Positions 55,376-64,000 of a stretch of 64,000 nt of DNA are shown here, one piece after another. Location of the stretch: assembly GCA_019359245.1 (NCBI GenBank), contig JAHHHR010000001.1:328608-392607 (forward strand). Reading direction: 5' to 3'. Both the position numbers and the translations under genes were made by a program. The stretch's first letter is position 1, and every line of letters begins with the position of its first letter. The notes under the pieces were generated by a model that saw nothing but the letters and a program-made list of their open reading frames with translations, was not told the DNA's origin and did no database searches. The stretch is from Nostoc desertorum CM1-VF14 (lineage in GTDB: Bacteria; Cyanobacteriota; Cyanobacteriia; Cyanobacteriales; Nostocaceae).

Positions 55376-56155
55376 CTAAAACTCACGTTGTGAGAAGATA
55401 AAAATAGCGATCGCTAACAACATAGCACTATAAAGTAACCCATAGCCAGCATTTGTAATCAGTGCAGTTGTGTCAGGTAGTGCTTGCAGACCATAAACGG
55501 CATCATTTTTCAAATCTAATCGAGACAAATTTGGCAAGATGAGAAACAAACCTTGAGTTAGACGTTCCATACCAGGGTTGCGGCTCAGACGACCAAGCTG
55601 TACTAAATCTGGAGTAATATTTCCGATTAAATATACCGCAAAGGTTAAAACAGTTGCTAGCAGTGAAGCGTTAAAAACACCGAAGAGAATAGCCGCAGCA
55701 GTGATTAATGATAACTGCAATAATAAGAAAATTGCAGCAATCAAAATGCTCGCGGTTGGATGAGGAATGTTACCAAATTGTAGAAACACCAGATAAATTG
55801 CTGTCATTGTGGCGACAAGTACAGCTAATACTGCGGATAAACCCAAGTATTTGCCGATAATAATTTCGCTGCGGCTGACAGGTTTAGCAATTAGCACCAA
55901 AATAGTGCGTTTTTCAATTTCTTTATTAACCAGTCCCGTACCAACAAATATCGTCACAATTAACCCGATGGCATTCATCGCCGCCATACCAAAATCTAGA
56001 AACATTTTACCTTCAGTCGTTGCTGCAAATTCAGGAAGGACACGGAAGGCAATGGCGAGTATTAGCGCATAAAAACCAATAATATATAGGATGCGATCGC
56101 GTACCACTTCCTGAAACACATTCTTTGCTAGTACAAAAATTCTGTTAATAGCCAT
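55376..56155 (-). CDS. fraE: FraE, ABC-2 type permease for filament integrity
   Basis: 259 aa, about six membrane helices. ABC-2 permease features: INRIFVLAKNVFQEVVRDRI at the start and TGLVNKEIEKRTILVLIAKP with the conserved cytoplasmic loop. It is identified as FraE by its place as third gene after fraC and fraD; in Anabaena this operon is needed to keep long filaments and for heterocyst maturation. The ATPase partner is not encoded here, as in Anabaena. Confidence 0.9.
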   Translation of the reverse strand: MAINRIFVLAKNVFQEVVRDRILYIIGFYALILAIAFRVLPEFAATTEGKMFLDFGMAAMNAIGLIVTIFVGTGLVNKEIEKRTILVLIAKPVSRSEIIIGKYLGLSAVLAVLVATMTAIYLVFLQFGNIPHPTASILIAAIFLLLQLSLITAAAILFGVFNASLLATVLTFAVYLIGNITPDLVQLGRLSRNPGMERLTQGLFLILPNLSRLDLKNDAVYGLQALPDTTALITNAGYGLLYSAMLLAIAIFIFSQREF

Positions 56156-56235
56156 TTGTTATTAATTATTTGTCATTGGTCATTAGTCATTGATTATCAG
56201 CCATTAGTTCTTCTACTCCTGCTCCCCCAGCTTCC

Positions 56236-57243
56236 TCACTTCCTTGGAGGCGGTGCTCCAGGAATTAATTTACTAGCGCGATCGCATTCAATTTCTGCAA
56301 CTGTAATGCTATTGCCCGAATTACTAGTTGCTGCAACTGGTTCAATGCGACAAGATTTTTGTAAGTAATAACCCCGTGGGTTAGAACTCGGGCCTGTCCA
56401 AATACTTAATAAATTTAATATATATCCAGACTTAGTATTATCTATACGCGGTTCAACACGCCATAGTTCCTTCTCTTCATATTTGCTCAAGTTCTTTTGA
56501 ATTACTTCTCTACCCAGAGTTTCTACTTGATATTCCTCAGGAAGCAGCCATCTCTCTACTTCTGACCAAGGTCTTTGAGCTATTTGACTTATTACTATTG
56601 GTTGAAGTCTCTCTAGAATTACAGCGCCGTTTCGTGGAATTATTACTTGTTTTTCCGTTCTGACAACAATGGTACTACTTTTGAAAGTATCTGCCTGCAA
56701 GCTGGGATATTGCCGTAACCAATTATCCATTACAAAATAAAACTGAATCCAGCAACTTAGCAGCATACTACTAGCAACTAAAACTATGATTCTTTGCCGA
56801 TCTTCTGGTTTAGGAATTCGAGCTTTTGCATCGGTATCATTCCCTTCAATAAACTCTGGTATTGCCGTAATTAACGCTGAGATTGTTGGCCAAAAAACGA
56901 TTGTTCTTGGTGTAATTACGTCCTGTTGATTTCCAAATGCAAAAACGCTCACTAAGAATCCAGTGATCACTGCCCCGACAGGCATAAAAGTACCAGGAAC
57001 CCTCAAAGGATCTTCAGTTGTATACCAAGCTGTACCTGCAATTAAAAATAACCAACCAAAAAAAGCAATTATATCTTTGATATAACCTATAGCAAAATAT
57101 GAAACTATCCAAGAAAAAACACTCAAATAAATAAATGTTTGCCAAGAATAAGCTTTGGGTGGAATTAATACTTTTCTAATTCCTGCATAAAGCCCTTCAA
57201 CAAATTTAAAAGCACCAAATACATCTTTAAGTAGGGTATTCAT
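56236..57243 (-). CDS. fraD: FraD, septal junction protein
   Basis: 335 aa. About five membrane helices lie in the N-terminal half (WQTFIYLSVFSWIVSYFAIG, DIIAFFGWLFLIAGTAWY, and RIIVLVASSMLLSCWIQFYF near 165). A periplasmic domain of about 150 residues begins at DNWLRQYPSL and ends in GAPPPRK. This matches FraD, the plug-module protein of septal junctions that connect neighbouring cells in filaments. The assignment rests on domain layout, length and the fraC-fraD-fraE order. Confidence 0.9.
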   Translation of the reverse strand: MNTLLKDVFGAFKFVEGLYAGIRKVLIPPKAYSWQTFIYLSVFSWIVSYFAIGYIKDIIAFFGWLFLIAGTAWYTTEDPLRVPGTFMPVGAVITGFLVSVFAFGNQQDVITPRTIVFWPTISALITAIPEFIEGNDTDAKARIPKPEDRQRIIVLVASSMLLSCWIQFYFVMDNWLRQYPSLQADTFKSSTIVVRTEKQVIIPRNGAVILERLQPIVISQIAQRPWSEVERWLLPEEYQVETLGREVIQKNLSKYEEKELWRVEPRIDNTKSGYILNLLSIWTGPSSNPRGYYLQKSCRIEPVAATSNSGNSITVAEIECDRASKLIPGAPPPRK

Positions 57244-57303
57244 ATTTCTCTTTACACCTGATTAATTAATCAATATTCTTCCTTTAGATGAAGTCAGTTC
57301 TTG

Positions 57304-57915
57304 CTATTTTGAGCGAAAAAATAAAATAATAGTTATAGCACTATAACTCAAAGAATTTGCTATTAATGTAGTCATCACTAAATTTGTATTTTGTAATTTA
57401 GCACTGCTAAAATTACGCCATCGTCGCCGTTGAGATGTTTGAGGTTCCTCTTGTTTTTTAACAAATTGTTCACTCAATGATAGTAGTAACACTTTTAAAA
57501 TGAAAAATTTAATCAAAAAAGTAGCAAAGAAAATTATACAAGCAGTTAAAATGACTATAGTTTGTGTATTAGCTGATTTAAAATTATTAAATAACATATA
57601 GTTAATTAATTCTGATTTCATCTGTATTGGCAACATTGGTTCTGATACAAAAAACATGAGCCAACCAATTACGCTAGAAAACAGATTGGTAGAAATGGCA
57701 TAAAAAATGCTAGTTTTTTTGTCAAATCTTAGTCTATTGTTTAAAACATACGCTTCGATAGGTATGGCAATCAGTACAAATAAAAAGTGAAACAGAATTC
57801 CACCAATAGGAAAAATCCTGGGAAGCATCCAATTTTCAGGCATAAATAGCCAAGGGTAAGGGTTAACTGTAGAGAGTATAACTGGGATAGTGAGGGTGAT
57901 GGGGGAAATTATCAC
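57304..57915 (-). CDS. fraC: FraC, filament integrity membrane protein
   Basis: 203 aa with about four membrane helices ([79 protein letters not shown]). It is slightly longer than Anabaena FraC (about 180 aa). It is first in the fraCDE operon; FraC locates to septa and with FraD is required for molecular exchange between cells. Identified by position and topology more than by sequence motifs. Confidence 0.87.
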   Translation of the reverse strand: MIISPITLTIPVILSTVNPYPWLFMPENWMLPRIFPIGGILFHFLFVLIAIPIEAYVLNNRLRFDKKTSIFYAISTNLFSSVIGWLMFFVSEPMLPIQMKSELINYMLFNNFKSANTQTIVILTACIIFFATFLIKFFILKVLLLSLSEQFVKKQEEPQTSQRRRWRNFSSAKLQNTNLVMTTLIANSLSYSAITIILFFRSK

Positions 57916-58067
57916 ATTGTTCTTATCCTTTACTATGCTGGTGTGCCAAGATCCCTTATTGATGTTATTAATACATCATACGGTTGCGCTAGAGGAGTAG
58001 TTTCTTTACCTAAGATTACAAGACGTTAGGTAAGATTAAAGACTGCCACGTTATAGTATTTTGAGAG

Positions 58068-59204
58068 ATGACAAGGAACGGTATTGGTATTCGCACGGCG
58101 CAAGTGCGTCAGGAACGGCTCATTGGTCAAATTCACGTCTATGATGGCATGGGTAAAGGTAAGTCCCAAGCGGCTTTAGGAGTGGTTTTGCGCTCTATTG
58201 GCTTGGGGATAAATACACCTAGCAATTCTAACCGTGTTTTACTGCTGCGCTTTTTAAAAGGGCCGGAACGTGATTATGACGAAGATGGCGCGATCGCAGC
58301 TTTGCAGCGCGGGTTTCCTCATTTAATTGATCAGGTTCGCACTGGGAGAGCCGAATTTTTTGGCCCAGAAGAAATTACCGCCTTTGACCGAGATGAAGCG
58401 ATGCGGGGTTGGGATGTAGCCAAAGGTGCAATCGCCAGTGGTTTATATTCAGTAGTCGTCTTGGATGAAATTAACCCCGTTCTAGATTTGGGTTTGCTAC
58501 CAGTAGATGAAGTAGTAAAAACATTAAAATCCAAACCCCAGGAGTTGGAAATCATTGCTACCGGACGCGCCGCACCGCAAAAGTTGCTGGATATTGCAGA
58601 TTTGCACTCAGAAATGAAACCTCATCACCACCCAACAGCCAAAGCCCTCTTTCTGGAAGGGATTGAAATTTATACTGGTGCTGGTAAAGGTAAGTCTACT
58701 AGTGCTTTGGGCAAAGCTTTACAGGCAATTGGTAGAGGAATCAATCATCCAGGATCTACCCGTGTATTGATTATGCAATGGTTAAAAGGTGGTAGTGGCT
58801 ACACAGAAGATGCAGCGATCGCCGCCTTGCAGCAGTCATATCCAGAAGTGGTGGATCATCAACGCTGTGGTGGAGATGCCATCGTCTGGCGAAATTCCCG
58901 GCAAGAATTAGATTATGTAGAAGCCGAACGGGGTTGGGAAATTGCGAAAGTTGCGATCGCCTCTGGGTTGTATAAAACTATTATTCTTGATGAACTAAAT
59001 CCCACCGTTGACTTAGAATTACTCCCTGTTGAACCTATTGTCCAAGCTTTGCTCCGCAAACCCCGTGACACCGAAATTATTATTACTGGCCGCTGCCAAA
59101 ATCCACCCGCATACTTCGACTTGGCTAGTGTCCACTCAGAGGTTTACTGCCATAAACACTATGCTAATCAAGGTGTAGAACTCAAACGAGGGGTAGATTT
59201 TTAG
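58068..59204 (+). CDS. Tandem cob(I)alamin adenosyltransferase (CobO/BtuR type)
   Basis: 378 aa made of two copies of the CobO P-loop domain. The first has IHVYDGMGKGKSQAALGVVL and SVVVLDEINPVLDLGLLP. The second starts near residue 195 with IEIYTGAGKGKSTSALGKAL and has TIILDELNPTVDLELLPVEP. CobO proteins are normally about 190-200 aa and work as dimers, so this is a fused dimer. The first P-loop has Gln in place of the usual Thr/Ser (GKGKSQ), so the two sites may differ in activity. It is divergent from fraC. Confidence 0.92.
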   Translation: MTRNGIGIRTAQVRQERLIGQIHVYDGMGKGKSQAALGVVLRSIGLGINTPSNSNRVLLLRFLKGPERDYDEDGAIAALQRGFPHLIDQVRTGRAEFFGPEEITAFDRDEAMRGWDVAKGAIASGLYSVVVLDEINPVLDLGLLPVDEVVKTLKSKPQELEIIATGRAAPQKLLDIADLHSEMKPHHHPTAKALFLEGIEIYTGAGKGKSTSALGKALQAIGRGINHPGSTRVLIMQWLKGGSGYTEDAAIAALQQSYPEVVDHQRCGGDAIVWRNSRQELDYVEAERGWEIAKVAIASGLYKTIILDELNPTVDLELLPVEPIVQALLRKPRDTEIIITGRCQNPPAYFDLASVHSEVYCHKHYANQGVELKRGVDF

Positions 59205-59299
59205 GCGTTGCTGATTAAGAGTATGAATTGAGTTTCACATAAAGGCAAGGCAGTGCGTTGCCCAGAGTTGTTGGAGCGGAGGCTATCCTGCGGAGCACA

Positions 59300-59705
59300 G
59301 ATGGCAGTTATCGCCTTCATAAAACTCTCAAAGGTCATAGTGCGGGAGTTTCGGGAGTCGCGTTTAGTCCCGATGGTCAGACTATTGCCTCCGCCAGTCT
59401 CGACAAAACCATGAAACTTTGGGACATTGATGGCACAGAACACAGAACGTTCAGAGGACATAGTGCATCTTTTAGGCAGCCACTTTCAGTCCATCGCCTC
59501 CGACAGTTCTGCCATCGCCACAGCTAACCACGAAAAAACTGTTAGATTTTGGAGTCATCAAGGCAAATTGCAGAGAACTTTGACTGAATAAAGCGTAATC
59601 TTCCAGATTTCTTTCAGTGAGGATAACAAGTTAATTGCTCTTCCTGGGATGATAGGGTAAAACTCAAGCGGCAAGATGGCAAGTTAAATGTGAAACAGCT
59701 TATCT
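59300..59705 (+). pseudogene. WD40-repeat pseudogene
   Basis: [20 protein letters not shown] and [18 protein letters not shown] form a good WD40 repeat. The frame then shifts: [20 protein letters not shown] and FSEDNKLIA continue the propeller in other frames. The fragment has no start or complete repeat set. Confidence 0.8.
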
Positions 59706-60136
59706 TAAAAAACGCGAGTTCCTTCCCCTGTTGGACAAGCTGCACGTAGCTTGCTTCCCCGTAGAGTTAAAACGGAGGGAATCCGCACCGACATTGGTGG
59801 TGAAATTCCGCAGTTTCTCAGTGGGGTTACGATGTACGTAATCGGCTGGTTACTGATATATTTTATTGCCTTTAGGCAAGAATTCATCCAATTCACCAAC
59901 AGCAAAAAATGTTGGTGAAGCGATAGGGATTTCAGCCCCTTTGTCACCCCTTCATCTCCTAAAATTTGCTGACTCTAATATTTGTCAAAAATAAAAATAT
60001 CCGTAATTATGCGGTTTGGTATCAATATATCCTAAAGCATAATCGACGTAACCAAGAAATTGATTGAAAACAACCTGTTTAATCAGTTCCTCTATGGCTT
60101 AAGGGTTGTTTACCACACTCTACTTTTTCAAAAGAT
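59706..60136. other. Intergenic region with a dispersed repeat
   Basis: Contains a cgtagcttgcttccccgtag element (59745-59766). Nothing else recognisable; no intact gene. Confidence 0.45.
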
Positions 60137-60604
60137 ATGTCAGATTTATTACGAAAAGAACTAGGCGATTTCAATAGTGTTGTGTGTTTTAAGGCAGTGA
60201 TTACAGGGATGGAAGAAGCCTTAGGAGAAAAGGCTACAGCCATTGCCTTAACCTCGGCAGGTCGTACACGGGGTAAAAAACTAGCCCAAGAATTGGGTTT
60301 GTCAGGAGCATCAATTCCCTTAGAGGATGCAGGAATAAAATTGGGGCACGCTTTGGGTAAGGAAGGCACGCGATTGTGCATAATTGAGAAAATTACTGCT
60401 GATGGTGAGCTAATTAAAGTTTACACTAATGAAACCGTATGTTCTGCGGGTGAAGTGCCAAATTCAGAGCGGAAATGTACATTTACAATGGGTGCAGTTT
60501 GGGGAGCTTTGGAGGAACTGACCAATAAACGCTTGAGGGGGGTACATACTGAATCGGTACTTCGGGGCGGTACTCACGATGTATTTGAGTTTACTCCTTT
60601 GTAG
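60137..60604 (+). CDS. V4R-like small-molecule-binding protein
   Basis: 155 aa, single domain. The end (NETVCSAGEVPNSERKCTFT, MGAVWGALEELTNKRLRGVH, then RGGTHDVFEF) resembles the V4R (4-vinyl reductase / hydrocarbon-binding) fold, where spaced Cys residues and a Gly-rich helix define a ligand pocket. The N-terminus (VVCFKAVITGMEEALGEKAT) fits that fold too. It is the first of four co-directional genes with roadblock, GTPase and DUF4388 proteins, so it probably senses a small molecule or redox state for that module. The family call is moderate. Confidence 0.6.
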   Translation: MSDLLRKELGDFNSVVCFKAVITGMEEALGEKATAIALTSAGRTRGKKLAQELGLSGASIPLEDAGIKLGHALGKEGTRLCIIEKITADGELIKVYTNETVCSAGEVPNSERKCTFTMGAVWGALEELTNKRLRGVHTESVLRGGTHDVFEFTPL

Positions 60605-60795
60605 TAACAGATGTGTATAGAGTTTTCGACCTAGTAAGGTAGATTTTGAAAGGTATTAATTATTAATCATAAAAAATATTTTAGTGTATCTCCTTTGCTT
60701 AGGAAACACTATAAGCCAATCAAATTACATCTAATTAGGTTTGAAGAAATTCTAAATTGAAAGCTCACTAAATTAAAAGAACAGAAAATAGTTCA

Positions 60796-61167
60796 ATGGC
60801 AATTAATACAGAAAAACTTAGCAGTATCTTACAAAACTTTGTGACTGCGACGACTGATGTTCAGGGAGCAGCACTTGTCACGCCCGATGGTCTACCTTTA
60901 GCAGCTAGCTTACCCGGTGCGATGGACGAAGAAAGAGTATCAGCAATGTCGGCTTCGATGCTTTCTTTGGGCGAACGTATTGGGATTGAGTTATCTAGAG
61001 GCACTGTTGACCGCATTTATGTTGAAGGAAACAAAGGCTTGGGTATTTTGACTAACTGTGGGCAAGATGCTGTTTTACTCGTCTTAGCTAGTGAGACTGC
61101 TAAACAAGGACTACTGATGCTAGAAGTCAAGCGTCTTCTTGCAGAACTAAAGCTGATTATGGCGTAA
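60796..61167 (+). CDS. Roadblock/LC7-domain protein
   Basis: 123 aa. LSSILQNFVTATTDVQGAAL, VTPDGLPLAASLPGAMDEER and LGILTNCGQDAVLLVLASET are the roadblock/LC7 pattern (as in MglB and CvnB). Such proteins dimerise and bind or regulate small GTPases. The GTPase gene follows 154 bp later, so the two are natural partners. Confidence 0.93.
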   Translation: MAINTEKLSSILQNFVTATTDVQGAALVTPDGLPLAASLPGAMDEERVSAMSASMLSLGERIGIELSRGTVDRIYVEGNKGLGILTNCGQDAVLLVLASETAKQGLLMLEVKRLLAELKLIMA

Positions 61168-61321
61168 TTGGCGGTTGGGTTAGATTGGACATTAAAGCCA
61201 ATTAAATTAAAAGCTCTCTTATAAGCATATCTTAGTTTTTTAGGGAGCTTTTAAATTACCACTTAAAAACCATCAAAATCATTTATTTTGAGATTGCTAG
61301 TCATTATTTAGGGAGTAAAGC

Positions 61322-61861
61322 ATGGAAAACATGCGCTTGATTGTTACAGGAACCGTAGGCGCTGGTAAGTCCACGTTCATTCGTTCTATCAGTGAAATAG
61401 AAGTGGTAGACACAGATACACGTGCAACTGATGAAACAGCTTTGCTTAAAGCAAGGACTACTGTCGCCCTTGACTTCGGTCGGCTGCAATTTAGCCCCGA
61501 TATGGCGGTACACCTATATGGCACACCTGGCCAATCTCGCTTTGATTTTATGTGGGATATTTTGATTCATAAGGCTGAGGCTTATATCTTGCTAGTAGCG
61601 GCACATCGTCCTGGAGAATTTCGCCAAGCACGTAAAATTCTCGCCTTTATGAACCAAAGGGTAAACATTCCCATGATTATTGGACTTACCCATACCGATT
61701 GCTCTGGAGCTTGGTCTGAGGAAGATGTATTACTCGCTCTTGGTTTTCTGGCTGAGAATAACCGACCTCCCATTGTCAAAGTGAACCCAACCCAAAGAGA
61801 CTCCGTAGCTGAGGCAGTGATTATTCTAGTGCAGCACTTAATGCAAAAGTCTGTAGCTTAA
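61322..61861 (+). CDS. Small GTPase of the CvnD/MglA-like type
   Basis: 179 aa. P-loop GTVGAGKSTFIRSISE, switch region TTVALDFGRLQF, G3 HLYGTPGQSRFDFMWDI, and a G4-like GLTHTDCSGAW where the usual NKxD is replaced by THTD. The sequence resembles CvnD of actinobacterial conservons more than Rab-like MglA. It should act as a molecular switch with the roadblock protein encoded upstream. An unspaced agggag site lies before the ATG. Confidence 0.9.
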   Translation: MENMRLIVTGTVGAGKSTFIRSISEIEVVDTDTRATDETALLKARTTVALDFGRLQFSPDMAVHLYGTPGQSRFDFMWDILIHKAEAYILLVAAHRPGEFRQARKILAFMNQRVNIPMIIGLTHTDCSGAWSEEDVLLALGFLAENNRPPIVKVNPTQRDSVAEAVIILVQHLMQKSVA

Positions 61862-62192
61862 TATATTCTTTAAAACCTGCGTTTTTTGTAATATTTACAC
61901 AATTAAATAGTAATTTATTGAATTTCAATCTACAGAGTTGCTTATGCATAAATTTCAATTACAGCAAAATTGGTAACAGGAGTAGAGACCTATTAATTGT
62001 ATCTGTAAATTAGTTAGGAGGAAATGTGAACTTGAACAGATCATAAATCTCTACATTTATAAAAAGAAAATCCACAAAAATAGTATGATAATAATTTAAG
62101 CAAATATCAAGACTATTTAGATAGAATTAGGTATTAATAATATTAAGTTACATAATTTCAGAGTATTTTTAACAAATTAAAGAAGGAAAGCT
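61862..62192. other. AT-rich spacer within the GTPase cluster
   Basis: No gene. A ttaggaggaaatgtg word at about 62013-62027 looks like a ribosome-binding site but leads into a very short frame. Confidence 0.45.
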
Positions 62193-63062
62193 ATGGCTAT
62201 TACTGGTAATTTTGCAGATTTTTCCTTGCCAGAACTATTTCAATTTTTAGAGCAAGGACATAAGACAGGACTACTTTACATTGGGTTTATAGTTGGAGAT
62301 ACTAACAATAGCACAAAGCAAGCTTACTACATCTGGCTGCAACAAGGTCGAGTGATTGCCGCAGCCGACCGCTTGGATGAAAAAGGTTTGATGTTAATGA
62401 TTGCTCAACGTGGGTGGATAAGCGAGCGTGCTATCTCTAGGATTATTCAGATTTCGCCCAGTTCCGTCAACACACCATTGGGATTATGCTTAAAATCTCA
62501 AGGACTGCTGCAACCAGAACAACTAAAACTGCTATTCAATACTCAAGTATTGCGACAAGTATGTGCCTTATTTCAAATCAAAGATGCTCTATTTTCATTT
62601 GACCCAACAGCAAAGTTACCCTTAGCAGAGATGACAGGACTAAGTATGTCAGCTGCTGAAGTCATACTGATGGGTTTACGAGCCTTGCAAGACTGGAGAG
62701 CTTTGGCAGATAAGCTACCAGATCGCACTTCAGGTTTGTCAAGTTTGGTTGCAAAGCCTCATATACAGCTCGAAAATCAAGAATGGCAAGTCTGGGAATT
62801 TGTCAACGGTAACATTTCTCTAGAAAACATTGCTAGTCAACTACGAATTCCTGTAGAAACTGTGCAGCAAATTGCCTTCCGACTAATCGTGGTCAGTTTA
62901 ACAGAAGAACATTTTATGGTTGCTACTTCCCCTACAGTCGCTTTAGAAGAGTATACTCACCCAGTTGCCTCAGCAGAAGTAGTGCAGCAGATTTCTCAAA
63001 AACCAGCTGTTAGTCAGTCTTTCCTCAAAGGTTTAATGGGTTTCCTGCGAGGTAAAATGTAG
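62193..63062 (+). CDS. DUF4388-domain protein
   Basis: 289 aa. The N-terminal part (MAITGNFADFSLPELFQFLE, QGHKTGLLYIGF, YYIWLQQGRVIAAA) is the DUF4388/PATAN-like pattern: a response-regulator-associated domain that begins with GNF.DFSL.ELFQ and contains KTG.L. The C-terminal part (about 185-240) looks like a winged helix (WQVWEFVNGNISLENIASQL). These proteins often sit with roadblock GTPase modules and type IV pilus/phototaxis regulators in cyanobacteria. Good Shine-Dalgarno (agaaggaaag). Confidence 0.82.
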   Translation: MAITGNFADFSLPELFQFLEQGHKTGLLYIGFIVGDTNNSTKQAYYIWLQQGRVIAAADRLDEKGLMLMIAQRGWISERAISRIIQISPSSVNTPLGLCLKSQGLLQPEQLKLLFNTQVLRQVCALFQIKDALFSFDPTAKLPLAEMTGLSMSAAEVILMGLRALQDWRALADKLPDRTSGLSSLVAKPHIQLENQEWQVWEFVNGNISLENIASQLRIPVETVQQIAFRLIVVSLTEEHFMVATSPTVALEEYTHPVASAEVVQQISQKPAVSQSFLKGLMGFLRGKM

Positions 63063-63067
63063 TGACC

Positions 63068-63482
63068 ATTTTTCAGGATTATTACTGTTCCCTGTTGGGG
63101 AAATTTTATCGTGAAACTTGTTTCGTCTACTACCTCGCTATCGACATAGATTTCTCCATGATGTATTTCTAAGCACTTTCTCACCACAGCTAGTTTTAGT
63201 CCATTGCCAACAATCGTTACCTACATTATTAGCACGATGAAAAGGCTCAAATAAATGCTCTTTAAATTCAGAAGGAATTCCTATACTATTATCTTTAACT
63301 TGGAAAAATATTGCCTGTGGCTCACAACTAAGAATTAGTAAAATCTTTCCCTTTGGAAGTGAATATTTAATTGCATTTCAGAGTAAGTAACTTAGAATTG
63401 AATACAGTATATTTTCATCTAACTTGGCATGAGTACAGTTACCTTGACTGCAAGTTAGAATGTTGCTTTCTAGCTTAACTGA
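63068..63482 (-). pseudogene. Histidine kinase C-terminus, broken
   Basis: Read on minus: AKLDENILYSILSYLL, a TGA, NAIKYSLPKGKILLILSCEP, QVKDNSIGIPSEFKEHLFEP then FHRANNVGN, a frameshift, IVGNGLKLAVVRKCLEIHHG and EIYVDSEV. This is the N-box, G1, F and G2 part of a HATPase_c domain with one stop and one frameshift. It directly follows the truncated permease. Confidence 0.85.
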
Positions 63483-63886
63483 CTGCGAAACTTACTAATA
63501 CTAATAATTAATAACACAACAGCAAAGGCGACTAAAGCCAAAACATTCATCCACAGTACATCTAAGCCAACACCTTTGAGCAAAATACCTCGAATGATCG
63601 CAATGTAATGACGGAGGGGATTGAGTAAAGATAGGGCTTGAAACAAAGGTGGCATGGCCTCAATAGGTGCGATCGCTCCAGAAGTTTGTACCATTGGTAA
63701 ATTGATAAAGAAAGATGTCAAAACTACCTGTTGTTGGGAACTACTCACAGTCGCCAACATAATACCCAGGCTAATCCCTACAAATACATACATACTTGAG
63801 AGGGCAAAAAATAGCAGAAAATTACCTCGAAATGGTACATGAAATATTACTATTGCTAAAGTGGTAGCTAATAACTGGAGTTTAGA
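63470..63886 (-). pseudogene. ABC-2 permease, C-terminal half only
   Basis: Open from about 63886: LQLLATTLAIVIFHVPFRGN, FLLFFALSSMYVFVGISLGI, AIAPIEAMPPLFQALSLLNP and LRHYIAIIRGILLKGVGLD. This is the second half of a YhhJ/YbhR-type drug or lipid exporter permease. A stop precedes the open frame and the first half is not present in the last 110 bp, so the gene was cut near 63887, perhaps by an inserted element. Confidence 0.82.
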
Positions 63887-64000
63887 CTAAATAGCCGAAT
63901 GTCAAAGAAAAAATAAGGGGTGTGCTTGAACACAGACCCCCTATTAGCAGAACCTGAGAGAAGAACCACCAACTCTCATCTGCCAATATGAAACGTGCCT
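63887..64000. other. Window end, possible edge of a mobile element
   Basis: A hairpin ggggtgtg ... cacagacccc (63926-63949) lies just beyond the permease break. On the minus strand the last 100 bp are open (FILADESWWFFSQVLLIGG) to the window edge. The identity cannot be decided from the sequence here. Confidence 0.35.

Noticed and set aside
59705..59947. 80-codon minus-strand frame near the WD40 pseudogene
   Set aside because: Its N-terminal and C-terminal parts are translations of a dispersed repeat; no family recognised.

Overview
The window comes from a filamentous, heterocyst-forming cyanobacterium of the Nostoc/Anabaena type. The evidence is a complete fraC-fraD-fraE septal-junction operon (minus strand, 55376-57915), genes for LdpA, an 8-vinyl reductase of the BciB type, a GH100 invertase and XisH/XisI-like proteins. 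Many GCGATCGC (HIP1) sites and heptanucleotide tandem repeats (STRR) between genes point the same way. No rRNA, tRNA or CRISPR array was seen.

Layout. 1-3400: cytochrome c oxidase operon coxB (5' end outside the window)-coxA-coxC, closed by a clear terminator. 4199-6797: a Ser/Thr kinase with a partly duplicated N-lobe and a PstS-like membrane-anchored binding protein. 7055-10637 (minus): an AAA ATPase, a TPR protein, a truncated XisH and a XisI, all overlapping, which is the strongest candidate for an accessory (conflict or signalling) module. 11159-13545: PQQ-type sugar dehydrogenase lipoprotein, a small repeat lipoprotein and a broken sensory-rhodopsin-transducer gene. 14175-18122: invertase, RsmB, a TerB-like protein and a small membrane protein. 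18347-22114: class A PBP, FolK and a NUDIX hydrolase. 22130-25490: a probable IS200/IS605 relic with a ribbon-helix-helix ORF, a membrane/WD40/J-domain fusion, a duplicated PspA-like coiled coil and a hicB pseudogene. 25545-30230: BciB, an R3H/AAA ATPase and LdpA. 30402-37833: three two-component/c-di-GMP proteins, two of them translationally coupled.

38295-46606: MOSC protein, LepB, a dihydroorotase interrupted by one stop codon, a patatin phospholipase, TsaE, a YvcK-like protein and RuvC. 46607-47700 holds tandem repeats and a decayed IS5-type transposase that carries a 103-bp TA-flanked MITE. 47912-53775: NrdG-like radical SAM protein, DAHP synthase, GH13 enzyme, DUF1823-like protein, Asp/Arg repeat protein, acylphosphatase, AraC remnant and a small membrane protein. 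54650-59204: pentapeptide-repeat protein, fraCDE and a tandem-duplicated cobalamin adenosyltransferase. 59300-59705 is a WD40 pseudogene. 60137-63062 is a V4R-like / roadblock / small GTPase / DUF4388 cluster that resembles the actinobacterial conservons and MglA/MglB polarity modules. The window ends in a broken histidine kinase and a broken ABC-2 permease, next to what may be the edge of a mobile element.

A recurring theme is repeat DNA inside genes. G-rich 'gagcaggg' or 'REP' sequences that normally lie between genes also occur in frame inside rsmB, ldpA and two histidine kinases, and a heptamer repeat encodes the C-terminus of the YvcK-like protein. All functional assignments come from reading the sequence and from family knowledge; no database search was run.
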